Source of the DNA: Denitrobaculum tricleocarpae
GTDB taxonomy: Bacteria; Pseudomonadota; Alphaproteobacteria; Kiloniellales; Kiloniellaceae
Direction of reading: 5' to 3'
Assembly (NCBI RefSeq): GCF_007004665.1
Contig: NZ_ML660058.1
Coordinates: 248,001 to 312,000, forward strand
DNA length: 64,000 bases
Under the pieces are notes generated by a model that made no database searches, was not told where the DNA came from, and saw only the letters and a program-made list of their open reading frames with translations. Below are positions 43,022 through 50,989 of this stretch, in pieces. Made by a program: the position numbers and the translations under genes. Numbering within the stretch: position 1 is the stretch's first letter; each line of letters opens with the position of its first letter.

Positions 43022-44779
43022 TCAGATAAAGAGGCGGAAAAAGATAACGGTTGCCCCGGCCGCGAAAAGCGCGAGACGCAGGGCCGCCGGCCTCGCACCG
43101 ATCAGGGCAATGGACATCAGGGTCAGCCCGAGCCCGATCTGGACTGCCGCGAGCAGCGCGCTCAAGGGTGTGGTCTGAAGCTCGATCAGTGCCGGATTTG
43201 CGATCATCGCGAGCGGGATGATGTAAAGACCGAACCCGAGGGTCATGGCGGTCAGCGCGACCTTCAGCCAGTTTTCGCCGATCATGCCGGCGGCGATGAA
43301 CACGGCCCCGCAGACCGGCGGGGTAATGGTGGAGAGCAGCGCAAACCAGAAGACGAAGAGATGCGCCTGCAGCGGTTCGAGCCCCAGCTGGATCAGGGCC
43401 GGCCCGGCGACCGAGACGCAGATGACGTAAGCCGCTGTCGTTGGGACTTCCATGCCCAGGATGAGGCAGGCCAGTGCGGTCAGCAGAAGGGCGGGCCAGA
43501 GCATTCCGCCCGAGCCCGAAAGGATCAGGGAGGTGATCTTGACCCCGAGCCCGGTGATCGAGAGCACGCCGATGATGATGGACGCGCAGATGATGATGGC
43601 CGCGATCATGGAAACCTGCCGCGCGGCATTGAGCAGCGCGTTCTCGATCCGGCCCCGGGTTTCCGCCCAAGATCCGATGCCGCGGGTGTTGAAGAAGAGC
43701 AGCAGGAAGCTGGCGAGAATGGCCAGGGACGCGGCGTATTGCGGCGTCACGCCGATCCAGAACATCCCGATGAGAAGCAGGGCGAAGGGCACCGCGAAGA
43801 AAGCCGAGGTGATCAGGACAATCCGCAGCGGCGGTTGGTCCTCGGCACTGAGGCCGGCGAGCTTTTCGCGCCCGGCGTAGGCATTCACGCCGACCCAGAC
43901 CGCCAGAAAGTAGAGAATCGCGGGCAGGAGCGCGGCCGCCATGATCGAGGTGTAGGAGACGCCCGTCAGCTCGACCATGACAAAGGCGCCGGCGCCCATC
44001 AGGGGCGGCATGATCTGCCCGCCCGAGGACGCCACGGCCTCGACCGCGGCCGCCAGGCGTTTGGGGTAACCCAACCGGGTCATCGCGGGCAGGGTGATCG
44101 CGCCGGTCGAGGCGACGTTGGCCGATGCCGATCCGGAGATGGAGCCGAAAAAGGCGGAGGACAGGACCGAGACCTTGGCCGCGCCGCCCTTGAGGCGTCC
44201 GGCTGCGGCGGAAGCGACGTTCATAAAGCCCTGACCGGCCTCGCCGGCATTGAGGACGGCGCCGAAGATCACGAAAATCGCCACCACATTCACGGAGACA
44301 CCGGTCAGGCTGCCCCAGATGCCGCCCTCGGCAATGGTCAGGGTGCCGAGGAAGCTGGCAAGCGGTGTACCGGAATGGCCGAACTCGCCCGGAATGTGTT
44401 GCCCGAAGAGGCCGTAAAGCAGGGTCAGGAACGCCACCAGAGGCAGGGGCCAGCCAATTGCGCGGCGGGCGGCTTCGAACACCACGATCAGCAGGGTTAC
44501 GGCGATAAGAAGCTGAAAGTTCCCTTCCAGGAAGCCGTATTGGTCGGAGAGCACATCATGCGACCAGGCCACCCACAGCGACGCCGCGATGCCGCAGAGT
44601 GTCAGGGCGATGCCGCTGACCCGCATCACGGGGGACTGCGCGCCCGCCAGCAGTATCCAGGGCAAGGCAAGCGCCAGATGCAGGGGGCGGCTGACGAGAT
44701 TGGGTACCAGCCCGGAGAAGATCAGGGCGAGGTGAAACGCAACCAGTCCGAAAGCCGCGACGAGAGCGATACTGCGCAC
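43022..44779 (-). CDS. TRAP-TAXI transporter, fused permease (DctQM type)
   Basis: A 585-residue inner-membrane protein with about 16 helices. The N-terminal four-helix small subunit (about 1-130) is fused to the 12-helix DctM-like subunit, which begins near AIFVIFGAVLNAGEAGQGFM and has GGAAKVSVLSSAFFGSISGS, IMPPLMGAGAFVMVE and LGMEVPTTAAYVICVSVAGP. Fused permeases are typical of TRAP-TAXI systems, which are driven by ion gradients. The TAXI binding-protein gene lies just upstream on the same strand. Confidence 0.92.
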   Translation of the reverse strand: MRSIALVAAFGLVAFHLALIFSGLVPNLVSRPLHLALALPWILLAGAQSPVMRVSGIALTLCGIAASLWVAWSHDVLSDQYGFLEGNFQLLIAVTLLIVVFEAARRAIGWPLPLVAFLTLLYGLFGQHIPGEFGHSGTPLASFLGTLTIAEGGIWGSLTGVSVNVVAIFVIFGAVLNAGEAGQGFMNVASAAAGRLKGGAAKVSVLSSAFFGSISGSASANVASTGAITLPAMTRLGYPKRLAAAVEAVASSGGQIMPPLMGAGAFVMVELTGVSYTSIMAAALLPAILYFLAVWVGVNAYAGREKLAGLSAEDQPPLRIVLITSAFFAVPFALLLIGMFWIGVTPQYAASLAILASFLLLFFNTRGIGSWAETRGRIENALLNAARQVSMIAAIIICASIIIGVLSITGLGVKITSLILSGSGGMLWPALLLTALACLILGMEVPTTAAYVICVSVAGPALIQLGLEPLQAHLFVFWFALLSTITPPVCGAVFIAAGMIGENWLKVALTAMTLGFGLYIIPLAMIANPALIELQTTPLSALLAAVQIGLGLTLMSIALIGARPAALRLALFAAGATVIFFRLFI

Positions 44780-44846
44780 GGGAACCCCATTTACACGTCA
44801 GATGAGTGGCGCCGGTTCAAAGACGCCGAGAGAGCAGGTGGATAGA

Positions 44847-44876
44847 GAGAAAGCCAGGAACGATCCTGGCTTTCTC
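44847..44876. other. Intercistronic hairpin in the TRAP-TAXI operon
   Basis: GAGAAAGCCAGGA-acga-TCCTGGCTTTCTC is a perfect 13-bp stem with a four-base loop, between the binding-protein stop (44918) and permease start (44779). There is no long T-run on the coding strand, so it more likely stabilises the upstream mRNA or partly terminates, favouring binding-protein production. Confidence 0.65.
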
Positions 44877-44917
44877 GTTTGCCGGAGGTCAGATTCAATC
44901 GTCTGACAATGGCGTGG

Positions 44918-45868
44918 TTACATCTGGGCGTCGGTCAGGCTGTAACCGATTTCCTTGTAGTAGCGGATCGCACCGGGATGGATCTTGCCTGTGATACTGC
45001 TCATCAGGCCTTCGTTCACACCATTCCACCAGGGCGCGGCTTCACCCATTTTGGCCCGCTGCTCCCAGAAGGTCTTGGTGAGTTCATAGGCGACGTCATC
45101 GCTCATGGCCGTGGTTGTGAAGGCGGCCACCGGCAGGGCCGTCGTCGTGATGTCGGCGTCCTGTCCGGCATAGGTGCCCGCCGGGATCACCAGCTTGGTC
45201 CGCTTGGTCTGCGCGATCTGCTCGTCGTTGAGCGACATGACCTTCACGCCGGTGGTCGCCGCGGCCTCGATCACGTTTGGCGCGGGGTAGGAGCCGGCTG
45301 TCACAAAGCCATCGATCTGACCGTTTTTCAAGGCCGCCACGGCGTTGGAGAGCTCCACTTCGGCCAACTCGACTTTCCCTTCCAGGCCAAAGAGTTTGAG
45401 GTATTTCGCGCCCTCTCTCGCACCGAAGGAACCCTTGCCCAGGAGGATCGTCTTGCCCTCCATGCCCGCAAAATCGTTGATCCCGCTGCTGTCGGACATG
45501 ACGAAATGCATCGTCAGTGACGGGATGGGGAAGAGGGCCCGGATGTTGTCGAAGGCAGGGTCGCTCTTGTCCTTGAACATCGCCTTGCCCTTCTGGGCGA
45601 GGCTGACCAGCACAGGGGGGGTGGTAAAGACATAATCGGCGCCGCGTGCGCGGACTTCCATGACGTTCTGGACCGAACCCTGGCTCTCTTCAACCGTCAC
45701 GATGATGCCGCCCTCGGTGCCGTCCTTTATCGCCTCCGAGATCTGTACCCCCATCTGGTAGTACGAGGAGGTGGACTTGGCCGACTTATAGGTCACGCGC
45801 TCCTGGGCGCTGGCAATTCCGGCTGTCAGGGCGAGCGCGGTGCCCGCCAAAAGGCATGTTAGTTTCAC
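44918..45868 (-). CDS. TRAP-TAXI transporter, substrate-binding protein
   Basis: A 316-residue periplasmic protein. The signal peptide MKLTCLLAGTALALTAGIAS is cleaved near ASAQE. The body matches the TAXI family, with STSSYYQMGVQISEAIKDGT, VMEVRARGADYVFTTPPVLV, GKGSFGAREGAKYLKLFGLE and the C-terminal GKIHPGAIRYYKEIGY. Known or suspected TAXI substrates include glutamate and other carboxylates; this one is unassigned. It is the first gene of the pair on the minus strand. Confidence 0.92.
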   Translation of the reverse strand: MKLTCLLAGTALALTAGIASAQERVTYKSAKSTSSYYQMGVQISEAIKDGTEGGIIVTVEESQGSVQNVMEVRARGADYVFTTPPVLVSLAQKGKAMFKDKSDPAFDNIRALFPIPSLTMHFVMSDSSGINDFAGMEGKTILLGKGSFGAREGAKYLKLFGLEGKVELAEVELSNAVAALKNGQIDGFVTAGSYPAPNVIEAAATTGVKVMSLNDEQIAQTKRTKLVIPAGTYAGQDADITTTALPVAAFTTTAMSDDVAYELTKTFWEQRAKMGEAAPWWNGVNEGLMSSITGKIHPGAIRYYKEIGYSLTDAQM

Positions 45869-45894
45869 GATTTTTTCTCCCTTGGAATGTCGGT

Positions 45895-46383
45895 TTATCT
45901 TACTTGCATGTTGTCTCGGGCCTTCGCCCCGGAGAGCTGAAACACGACGGCGTCCGCCTGTGCCGTGCTTTTGTTTGTGTGCTCGCGCAGGAGCGCGCAG
46001 CCCGCCTTTACGTCGCCGGAGAGGGCATGGTCCTTCAGCGCAGTATGTTCGCGCGCGCTGCGTTCCAGCCAGCTCCGGTGATCGCAGTGCGTCTTGGCAT
46101 AGGCCATCAGCCGGGAACGGCGGGTCAGGTCGTCATGCGTGCGGACAAACGCGGCGCGCCGATCCATGTCACTTTGTTGGCTGGACCAGGGCAGGCCAAG
46201 GCACTCCAATTCGGCCCGCAGCCGCGCCGCGCGTTCGCTGACGGTCGTGCTTGATGAATGCTGCCCCATGACCTCCCCAAAGCGAGATAGAGTCGAGTCT
46301 TTTGGTCGTGCAGGCTTTTTGCCGCAAACTCGTTCCAATACTCTCAACCACCATTCCATATTATGTTGCCGATCCTGCGTCAA
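45895..46383 (-). pseudogene. Truncated GntR-type (FCD C-terminal) remnant
   Basis: A 162-codon frame. Its end (ERSAREHTALKDHALSGDVK then AGCALLREHTNKSTAQAD) matches the last helices of FCD domains in GntR regulators, but the winged HTH is missing and the first 50 residues resemble nothing. It lies 27 bp upstream of the TAXI binding-protein start on the same strand. It was possibly the transporter's regulator, now degraded. The frame could still be expressed. Confidence 0.4.
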
Positions 46384-46669
46384 CGCCCCTTTGGAGGCGC
46401 AGATTACCGGCTTTACAGGAGAGGCGACCGGCGGGGAAGATCAGGCTTTGCGGACTCATAAAGGGCTCTTCAATCGATGCGAGTGCCGCCTTGACCAAGG
46501 TCGCGCAGGCTACGTCGATCGGCCGTGAAAAGAGCGCCGCGCAGCCGACGGCAACTTTTCGGCCCGAGACAATCATTTCTCTGCGGCCTTGCCGCGATCG
46601 GAAGACGATGGCTCCCGCCCTTCCGACGACAAGTTGACAATTTCCTGTTATATCGTTAAATAGCTATCT

Positions 46670-46993
46670 ATGGATTCATTGAACTTACCGGAACATCGTG
46701 AAGAGCAGGCGAAGGCCCTGGCGAGCGCCGTGCGCATGCAGATTCTGCAGTGGCTTAAAACGCCCGGGGCGTACTTCAGTGAGCAGACGACGGGCGATCC
46801 GGTCCGGATCGGCGTCTGCGTGACCCTGATCACGGCCAGGCTGGGCATGAGCCAGCCGACGGTGAGCCGTCACCTGGAGCTGCTCAAGCGCGCCGGCTTC
46901 CTGAGCGTGCAGCGCATCGGCAAGTGGTCTTACTACCGGCGCAATGAAAAGGCGCTGAAGGAATATCGGAGGTGGCTCGGTGACGCTCTTTGA
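46670..46993 (+). CDS. ArsR-family transcriptional regulator
   Basis: A 107-residue winged-HTH repressor. The helix pair ALASAVRMQILQWLKTP and GVCVTLITARLGMSQPTVSR then HLELLKRAGFLSVQRIGKWS is the ArsR pattern. No CxC metal site is present in the recognition helix (a lone Cys precedes it), so it may sense an organic ligand rather than a metal. It overlaps the next gene by 14 bp, so the two are translated together. Confidence 0.9.
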   Translation: MDSLNLPEHREEQAKALASAVRMQILQWLKTPGAYFSEQTTGDPVRIGVCVTLITARLGMSQPTVSRHLELLKRAGFLSVQRIGKWSYYRRNEKALKEYRRWLGDAL

Positions 46994-47885
46994 AGATCTC
47001 GATAAACGTCTGCTCCCTGGTTTCAAGCGCCAACGGGTCCAGACCACGGAAGGTGAAATCCTTGCGCTGGTCGGCGGGGAGGGGCCGCCGCTGCTGATGC
47101 TGCATGGCGATCCCCAGACTCATCTCTGCTGGCACGGGATCGCCCCGCGGCTTGCCGAAGACTACAGCGTCGTGCTCACGGATCTGCGCGGGCGCGGGGA
47201 GAGTCACAAGCCGGGTCTCTCGCCCGGACATCTTGCCTACGCCAAGCGAACCTACGCGAAGGAGCAGCTGGAGGTGATGGAAGCTCTGGGCTTCGACAAC
47301 TTCCGGCTGGTGGGACACGACCGGGGCGCGAGGGTCGCGCGGCGCATGGCGCTTGACCATCCCGAACGGATCGAACGCCTTGCCATCATGGACATCGTGC
47401 CGGCCCTGGATTTCTACGCGCACACGACGGCGCAGATCGCGCAGGACTATTATTACTTCTTCTTTCTGACCCAGCCGGCTCCGATCCCGGAAAGTCTGAT
47501 CCGGGGCGATCCGGAAATATTTATGGGCCAAATTCTGACCGGTTTGCCGGGTCAGACGGCGCCCTATGATCCGGAGGCGTTCAAAGCCTACATCGCAGCC
47601 AGCACCAGCGAGGAGGCCATCGTCGCGCTCTGCGAGTGTTTCCGTGCGGGCCTCTCGCAGGACATCGGGCATGACCGCGACGACCGGGCAGCGGGCCGGA
47701 CCATTGCCTGCCCGACCCTGGTGATGTGGGGGGACCAGGGCGTCGTGGGCAAAAACTTCGACATCCGAAGTATCTGGAAAGCCTGGGCGCCCGACAGCCG
47801 TTTCGAGCCCATGCCCTGCGGCCATTTCATCCCGGAAGAAGAGCCGGACCGGGCCTTGCGGGCTTTAAGGGAATTCCTGGTTTGA
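46980..47885 (+). CDS. Haloacetate dehalogenase-like alpha/beta hydrolase
   Basis: A 301-residue cytoplasmic enzyme. HGDPQTHLCWH is the oxyanion region, and VGHDRGARVARR gives nucleophile Asp114 with Arg115 and Arg118, the carboxylate-binding arginines of fluoroacetate dehalogenase. YYYFFFLTQPAPIPE corresponds to the halide-binding region, and the final His lies in MPCGHFIPEE. It may cleave C-F or C-Cl bonds in haloacetates, though some relatives are plain hydrolases. GTG 46980 with GGAGG seven bases upstream is the start. The overlapping ArsR gene is the likely regulator. Confidence 0.87.
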   Translation: MTLFEDLDKRLLPGFKRQRVQTTEGEILALVGGEGPPLLMLHGDPQTHLCWHGIAPRLAEDYSVVLTDLRGRGESHKPGLSPGHLAYAKRTYAKEQLEVMEALGFDNFRLVGHDRGARVARRMALDHPERIERLAIMDIVPALDFYAHTTAQIAQDYYYFFFLTQPAPIPESLIRGDPEIFMGQILTGLPGQTAPYDPEAFKAYIAASTSEEAIVALCECFRAGLSQDIGHDRDDRAAGRTIACPTLVMWGDQGVVGKNFDIRSIWKAWAPDSRFEPMPCGHFIPEEEPDRALRALREFLV

Positions 47886-47925
47886 GTTCGGGGTTTAAGT
47901 TGTGAGCGAATGCTCCGAAAGCGAG

Positions 47926-48528
47926 TCAGCGGGTCATCAGGAGCCGCAGCCCCAGAAGCCCGAGAACGCCCGCCGCGAAGCGGTCGATGTAGAGCCTGGC
48001 CCGCATGTAACCTGTGCTGACCGCGGGACGGCTCATGGCGAAGGCCAGCGCCGTGTAGAAGGCGGCTTCAATCAAGAAGTGGTTGGCGACAATCAGGAGG
48101 TTCTCCGTCGTGGTCAGGCCTGCCGGGAAGATCACCACCAGCACCGCGGCGGAGAAGAGGACGGATTTTGGGTTCAGGATGTTGATCAGCAGGCCCTGAC
48201 GGAACGCGTGCGCCGCGGGTTTGGTCTCATTCCCGATCGGTCTCCGGGCGCCGGTCCACATCCTGTAGGCCACGTAGATCAGGTAACCTGCGCCAAGGAA
48301 CTTCACCAGCGTGTAGGCCCAGGGAAAGAGCAGAAAGGCGGCTTCCAGACCCAGCAGGGCCGCCAGGGTCCAAAGCGACGCGACCAAACCAAGTCCGAGA
48401 CCGACCGCGATGCCCGATTGCCGCCCGGCGCTGAGGGTCGTCTTGATCGCGACCAGCAGAGCCGGGCCGGGGCTGGCGATTGCCGCGAACAGCGCGAGGT
48501 TGAATGCAATAAGGTGTGAGAGTTCCAT
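47926..48528 (-). CDS. LysE/RhtB-family exporter
   Basis: A 200-residue inner-membrane protein with about six helices. The N-terminal LFAAIASPGPALLVAIKTTL contains the ASPGP motif of the family, and NILNPKSVLFSAAVLVV holds the conserved NPK(S/A) segment. These proteins export amino acids or their analogues. It is convergent with the dehalogenase-like gene and stands alone. Confidence 0.92.
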   Translation of the reverse strand: MELSHLIAFNLALFAAIASPGPALLVAIKTTLSAGRQSGIAVGLGLGLVASLWTLAALLGLEAAFLLFPWAYTLVKFLGAGYLIYVAYRMWTGARRPIGNETKPAAHAFRQGLLINILNPKSVLFSAAVLVVIFPAGLTTTENLLIVANHFLIEAAFYTALAFAMSRPAVSTGYMRARLYIDRFAAGVLGLLGLRLLMTR

Positions 48529-48700
48529 CTTTGTCTCCCGGATTTCAAAACTTAAAGGCTGGTGCCTCTTGCCGTCATGGGGGCGTGCTTCTTTTCGATT
48601 GGCGCGCGTGGTGTGTTGCCGTTGCGTCAGGCCGGGCGCAAAAAAAGTTTATGGCCTCCGGTTAAGTCCTGGCAACCGCGGATCCATGAGGGGCGGGTGA

Positions 48701-48740
48701 TATGCGGGATTGTAGTATGCGGGATTGTAGTATGCAGGCC
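48701..48740. repeat. Perfect 15-bp tandem repeat
   Basis: tatgcgggattgtag occurs twice head to tail (48701-48715 and 48716-48730), followed by a partial third copy. It sits in the 237-bp gap between the HD-hydrolase end and the lysE start, and codes for nothing. Confidence 0.7.
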
Positions 48741-48765
48741 GGGTGCTCTCAGCCACCTGCTTTGC

Positions 48766-49374
48766 TCAGGCCTGTTGCAGGCGTGCGATGCTGCGGGCGA
48801 GGTTTGACCGGGCCTGCCGGTCGAGACGGTTGTGGAAGTAATCGGTGAAATAGAGCCGGTCCCGCTCCAGAAAGTCCCGAAGGATCGCGCTGCGCCCGGC
48901 TCGGTAGTCTTCAGGCGGAACAAAGGCATATTCCCTCCGAATGGCCGCTTCGTAGCTTTCGAAGGTCGCGGGTTCCGTGCCGAGGATCGACAGATCCATG
49001 TCGAGAAAGAAGGCGCTGTCGGACCGGAGCAGGTGATCCGCCGTGCCGGGCATGCTGTGACCGGCTGTCGCGAGAATGAGGGTCTCCGCACTTGCGAGCA
49101 TGGCTTTAGGAAGAAGGCCATCGAGCTCCGACAGCAGGAGTGCGGCAGACCGCGCCTCGTTGTCTCTGGCGCGCGGATCGTAGATTGCGTCGTGGTAGAG
49201 GATGGCGAGTTCGACGGCAGAGCGGTCGTGGATCCATCCGGCCGTCTTTTCCAGCCAAGCCAGCAGCGCCTCTATGTGCGCCCAGGTGTGATAGTGCCGC
49301 TGGGGCTCGGCATGCCGGGCTTTCAGGCGGTCAAGGATCTCGGCTGGCAGCAGGCCGTCATTCATCCGGGCCAT
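48766..49374 (-). CDS. HD-domain metal-dependent phosphohydrolase-like protein (COG4339 type)
   Basis: A 202-residue cytoplasmic protein. Metal ligands of the HD fold are visible in RHYHTWAHIEALLAWL and ELAILYHDAIYDPRARDNEA (the HD pair), and a later LATAGHSMPG histidine. It resembles predicted hydrolases often mis-named after NMDA receptors. The substrate is unknown. Either ATG 49374 or 49365 could be the start. It is downstream of the binding-protein gene on the same strand, 113 bp away. Confidence 0.85.
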   Translation of the reverse strand: MARMNDGLLPAEILDRLKARHAEPQRHYHTWAHIEALLAWLEKTAGWIHDRSAVELAILYHDAIYDPRARDNEARSAALLLSELDGLLPKAMLASAETLILATAGHSMPGTADHLLRSDSAFFLDMDLSILGTEPATFESYEAAIRREYAFVPPEDYRAGRSAILRDFLERDRLYFTDYFHNRLDRQARSNLARSIARLQQA

Positions 49375-49487
49375 CGCTCACAGGTTCTTTTGATCACGCA
49401 AAGATGTCTGGATGCGGGCGCAACCGGGCATGGCGCAGATCAGACCTATTGCCCGGTTTTCACCCGCACCGCCCAGCGGAGGAAGAG

Positions 49488-50444
49488 CTATTGAAACCAG
49501 CTGTCGACGGCCGCCTGGTTTTCCTCGATCCACTTGGCTGCAAATTCAGCCGGATCCTGCTTCTCCACGGCCAGGGCGTAGGTCATCGCCGTCAGGGTAT
49601 CGGTATCGAGCGATACCTTGGACAAGGCCTCCGCCGCCTTGGGCTGATCCGCCTCCAGGGAAACGGCGTAACTGATGTTCAGGGTCGCGTTGTCCCAGGC
49701 GACGGCCGCGCTCGACTTCTCAAGCCAGCCCGGTGTGGGGGAGGGCGGAACGATCACCCACTTCGTCGCGTCGTAGGCCGGTTCCTTGAGCACCACCAGC
49801 TCATGGGCGGCGAACATATGATGAGGTGTGTAGCAGAAGAAGACGATGTTCTTGTCCGCTTTGACGGCGGCATCGACTTCGCTCAGGGCCGCGGTCTCTT
49901 CCATGACCTTGAGGGTCATGGTCTGGTCGTAGCCGTAGGAGCGGGCGCGTATCTGCTCGATGGGCGTCGAGCCCCAGCCATTCGCGCCGATCCAGATCTC
50001 GCCCTTTCCGTCACCGTCGGTGTCGAAATTCTTGGCCATCTCCGGATTTGTAAGTTCCTTGAGTTCTGCGATTCCCGTGCGCTCGGCGGTACCCTGGGTG
50101 ACGCACATGGCCTGGGTGCCGATCGCGCCGCTGGGGTTCATTTTGATCGATTTCTTGCCATCGACGAATTGGCGTTTGAGATGATTCAGATTGGGCAACC
50201 AGGCCTCCGGATGCACATGGACCGAACCCGCGTCCATCGCCTTGAACACCGCCGTATTGGAACCATCGCGAAGCTCGACCTCAAGACCGAGTTTATCCTC
50301 GAGGGCGACCTTGAGAACATGCGCCGTCGCCTGAACGGACGGCCAGTTAGGAACACCGATAACGACATCTGCAGCCAGCGCGGCGGAACTGTAGGCTGAT
50401 ACCGCGGCGGCGCAGCAAAGCGTTAGTATTTTATTTTTATGCAT
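49488..50444 (-). CDS. Betaine/choline-type ABC substrate-binding protein (OpuAC/ProX family), orphan
   Basis: A 318-residue periplasmic protein. Signal peptide: KILTLCCAAAVSAYSSAALA. OpuAC features are VVIGVPNWPSVQATAHVLKV, HVHPEAWLPNL, GSTPIEQIRARSYGYDQTMT and VFFCYTPHHMFAAHELVVL. Aromatic residues in these loops normally cage quaternary amines such as glycine betaine or choline. No permease or ATPase gene is nearby, so it must work with a transporter encoded elsewhere. Confidence 0.9.
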   Translation of the reverse strand: MHKNKILTLCCAAAVSAYSSAALAADVVIGVPNWPSVQATAHVLKVALEDKLGLEVELRDGSNTAVFKAMDAGSVHVHPEAWLPNLNHLKRQFVDGKKSIKMNPSGAIGTQAMCVTQGTAERTGIAELKELTNPEMAKNFDTDGDGKGEIWIGANGWGSTPIEQIRARSYGYDQTMTLKVMEETAALSEVDAAVKADKNIVFFCYTPHHMFAAHELVVLKEPAYDATKWVIVPPSPTPGWLEKSSAAVAWDNATLNISYAVSLEADQPKAAEALSKVSLDTDTLTAMTYALAVEKQDPAEFAAKWIEENQAAVDSWFQ

Positions 50445-50782
50445 GTTGAACTCCTCCAGGAAGGGGGGTGTCGGTCAATGAAAAGCCCCGGACCTGAGCC
50501 CCGAACGCCAATTGCCTGCATCAGCATACTACATCAATTGACTGTGTTACCATAGACCATCGAGACACTGATTTCTATTGAAGGAGGAAATCCCTGTCGT
50601 CGTCCAGAAGCCGAAGACCCGGTTTCTCGGCGATCCCGCCGGTCCGGCCAGCGCCATGCAAGCGCCGGTTCGAGTCCGAAGCGGACACGCTGATTTGGGC
50701 TATTATTATGGAAGCGCAGAGCAGATCCGTGAGTCGAGGGCCCGAAATGCTTCTCGCACTGCGCACAATAGATGCAGCTCAG
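50445..50782. other. Intergenic region between opuAC-like and ABC-F genes
   Basis: About 340 bp without a convincing gene; the divergent promoter of the binding-protein gene should lie here. A GGAGGAAA at 50582 is not followed by a sensible reading frame. The following 200 bp (50783-50989) hold the ABC-F promoter and leader. Confidence 0.4.
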
Positions 50783-50811
50783 TTGACCCGTCTCCGCCCG
50801 CGCATTAAGTT
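50783..50811 (+). promoter_or_regulatory. Candidate sigma70-type promoter of the ABC-F leader
   Basis: TTGACC at 50783-50788 and TAAGTT at 50806-50811 are separated by 17 bp. Transcription would start near 50818, giving a leader of about 170 bases before the ABC-F gene. The -10 element is a weak match. Confidence 0.4.
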
Positions 50812-50843
50812 TCGTGTGTCTAACCGAACCAAGGGAGGGTCGG

Positions 50844-50903
50844 ATGTACATTGAACGATATCGAACACGTGGCCCTGTCTTAGCCCTGCAAATTCGTTTG
50901 TAG
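50844..50903 (+). CDS. Leader peptide ORF (19 residues) of the ABC-F gene
   Basis: ATG 50844 follows a strong aagggagg site and encodes MYIERYRTRGPVLALQIRL, ending at TAG 50901. The end of the ORF lies inside a long hairpin, and two competing hairpins follow. This is the layout of a translation-attenuation leader, in which ribosome stalling in the leader changes the folding of downstream RNA. The peptide is not similar to leader peptides I know. Confidence 0.5.
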   Translation: MYIERYRTRGPVLALQIRL

Positions 50904-50986
50904 GGCTGATCGAAGGACATTCACGTCACGACGATCTGCCCTGATGGCAGCCTCTTTGGCTGCGCATTTTGGATCGAAAGACGTGA
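50882..50986 (+). promoter_or_regulatory. Attenuator-like set of competing hairpins before the ABC-F gene
   Basis: Hairpin 1 (50882-50907): AGCCCTGCAAA pairs with TTTGTAGGGCT and overlaps the leader stop codon. Hairpin 2a (50936-50950): CTGCC-ctgat-GGCAG. Hairpin 2b (50947-50963): GCAGCC-tcttt-GGCTGC. 2a and 2b share bases and cannot form together. An outer pairing of TCACGTC (50921-50927) with GACGTGA (50980-50986) would cover the ABC-F ribosome-binding region, ending four bases before its ATG. These pairings are read by eye, without energy calculation. Confidence 0.55.
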
Positions 50987-50989
50987 CAG

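Noticed and set aside
43361-44845. 494-codon frame antisense to the TRAP permease
   Set aside because: Extremely rich in Gly, Asp, Arg and Gln, as expected opposite membrane helices; no known fold.
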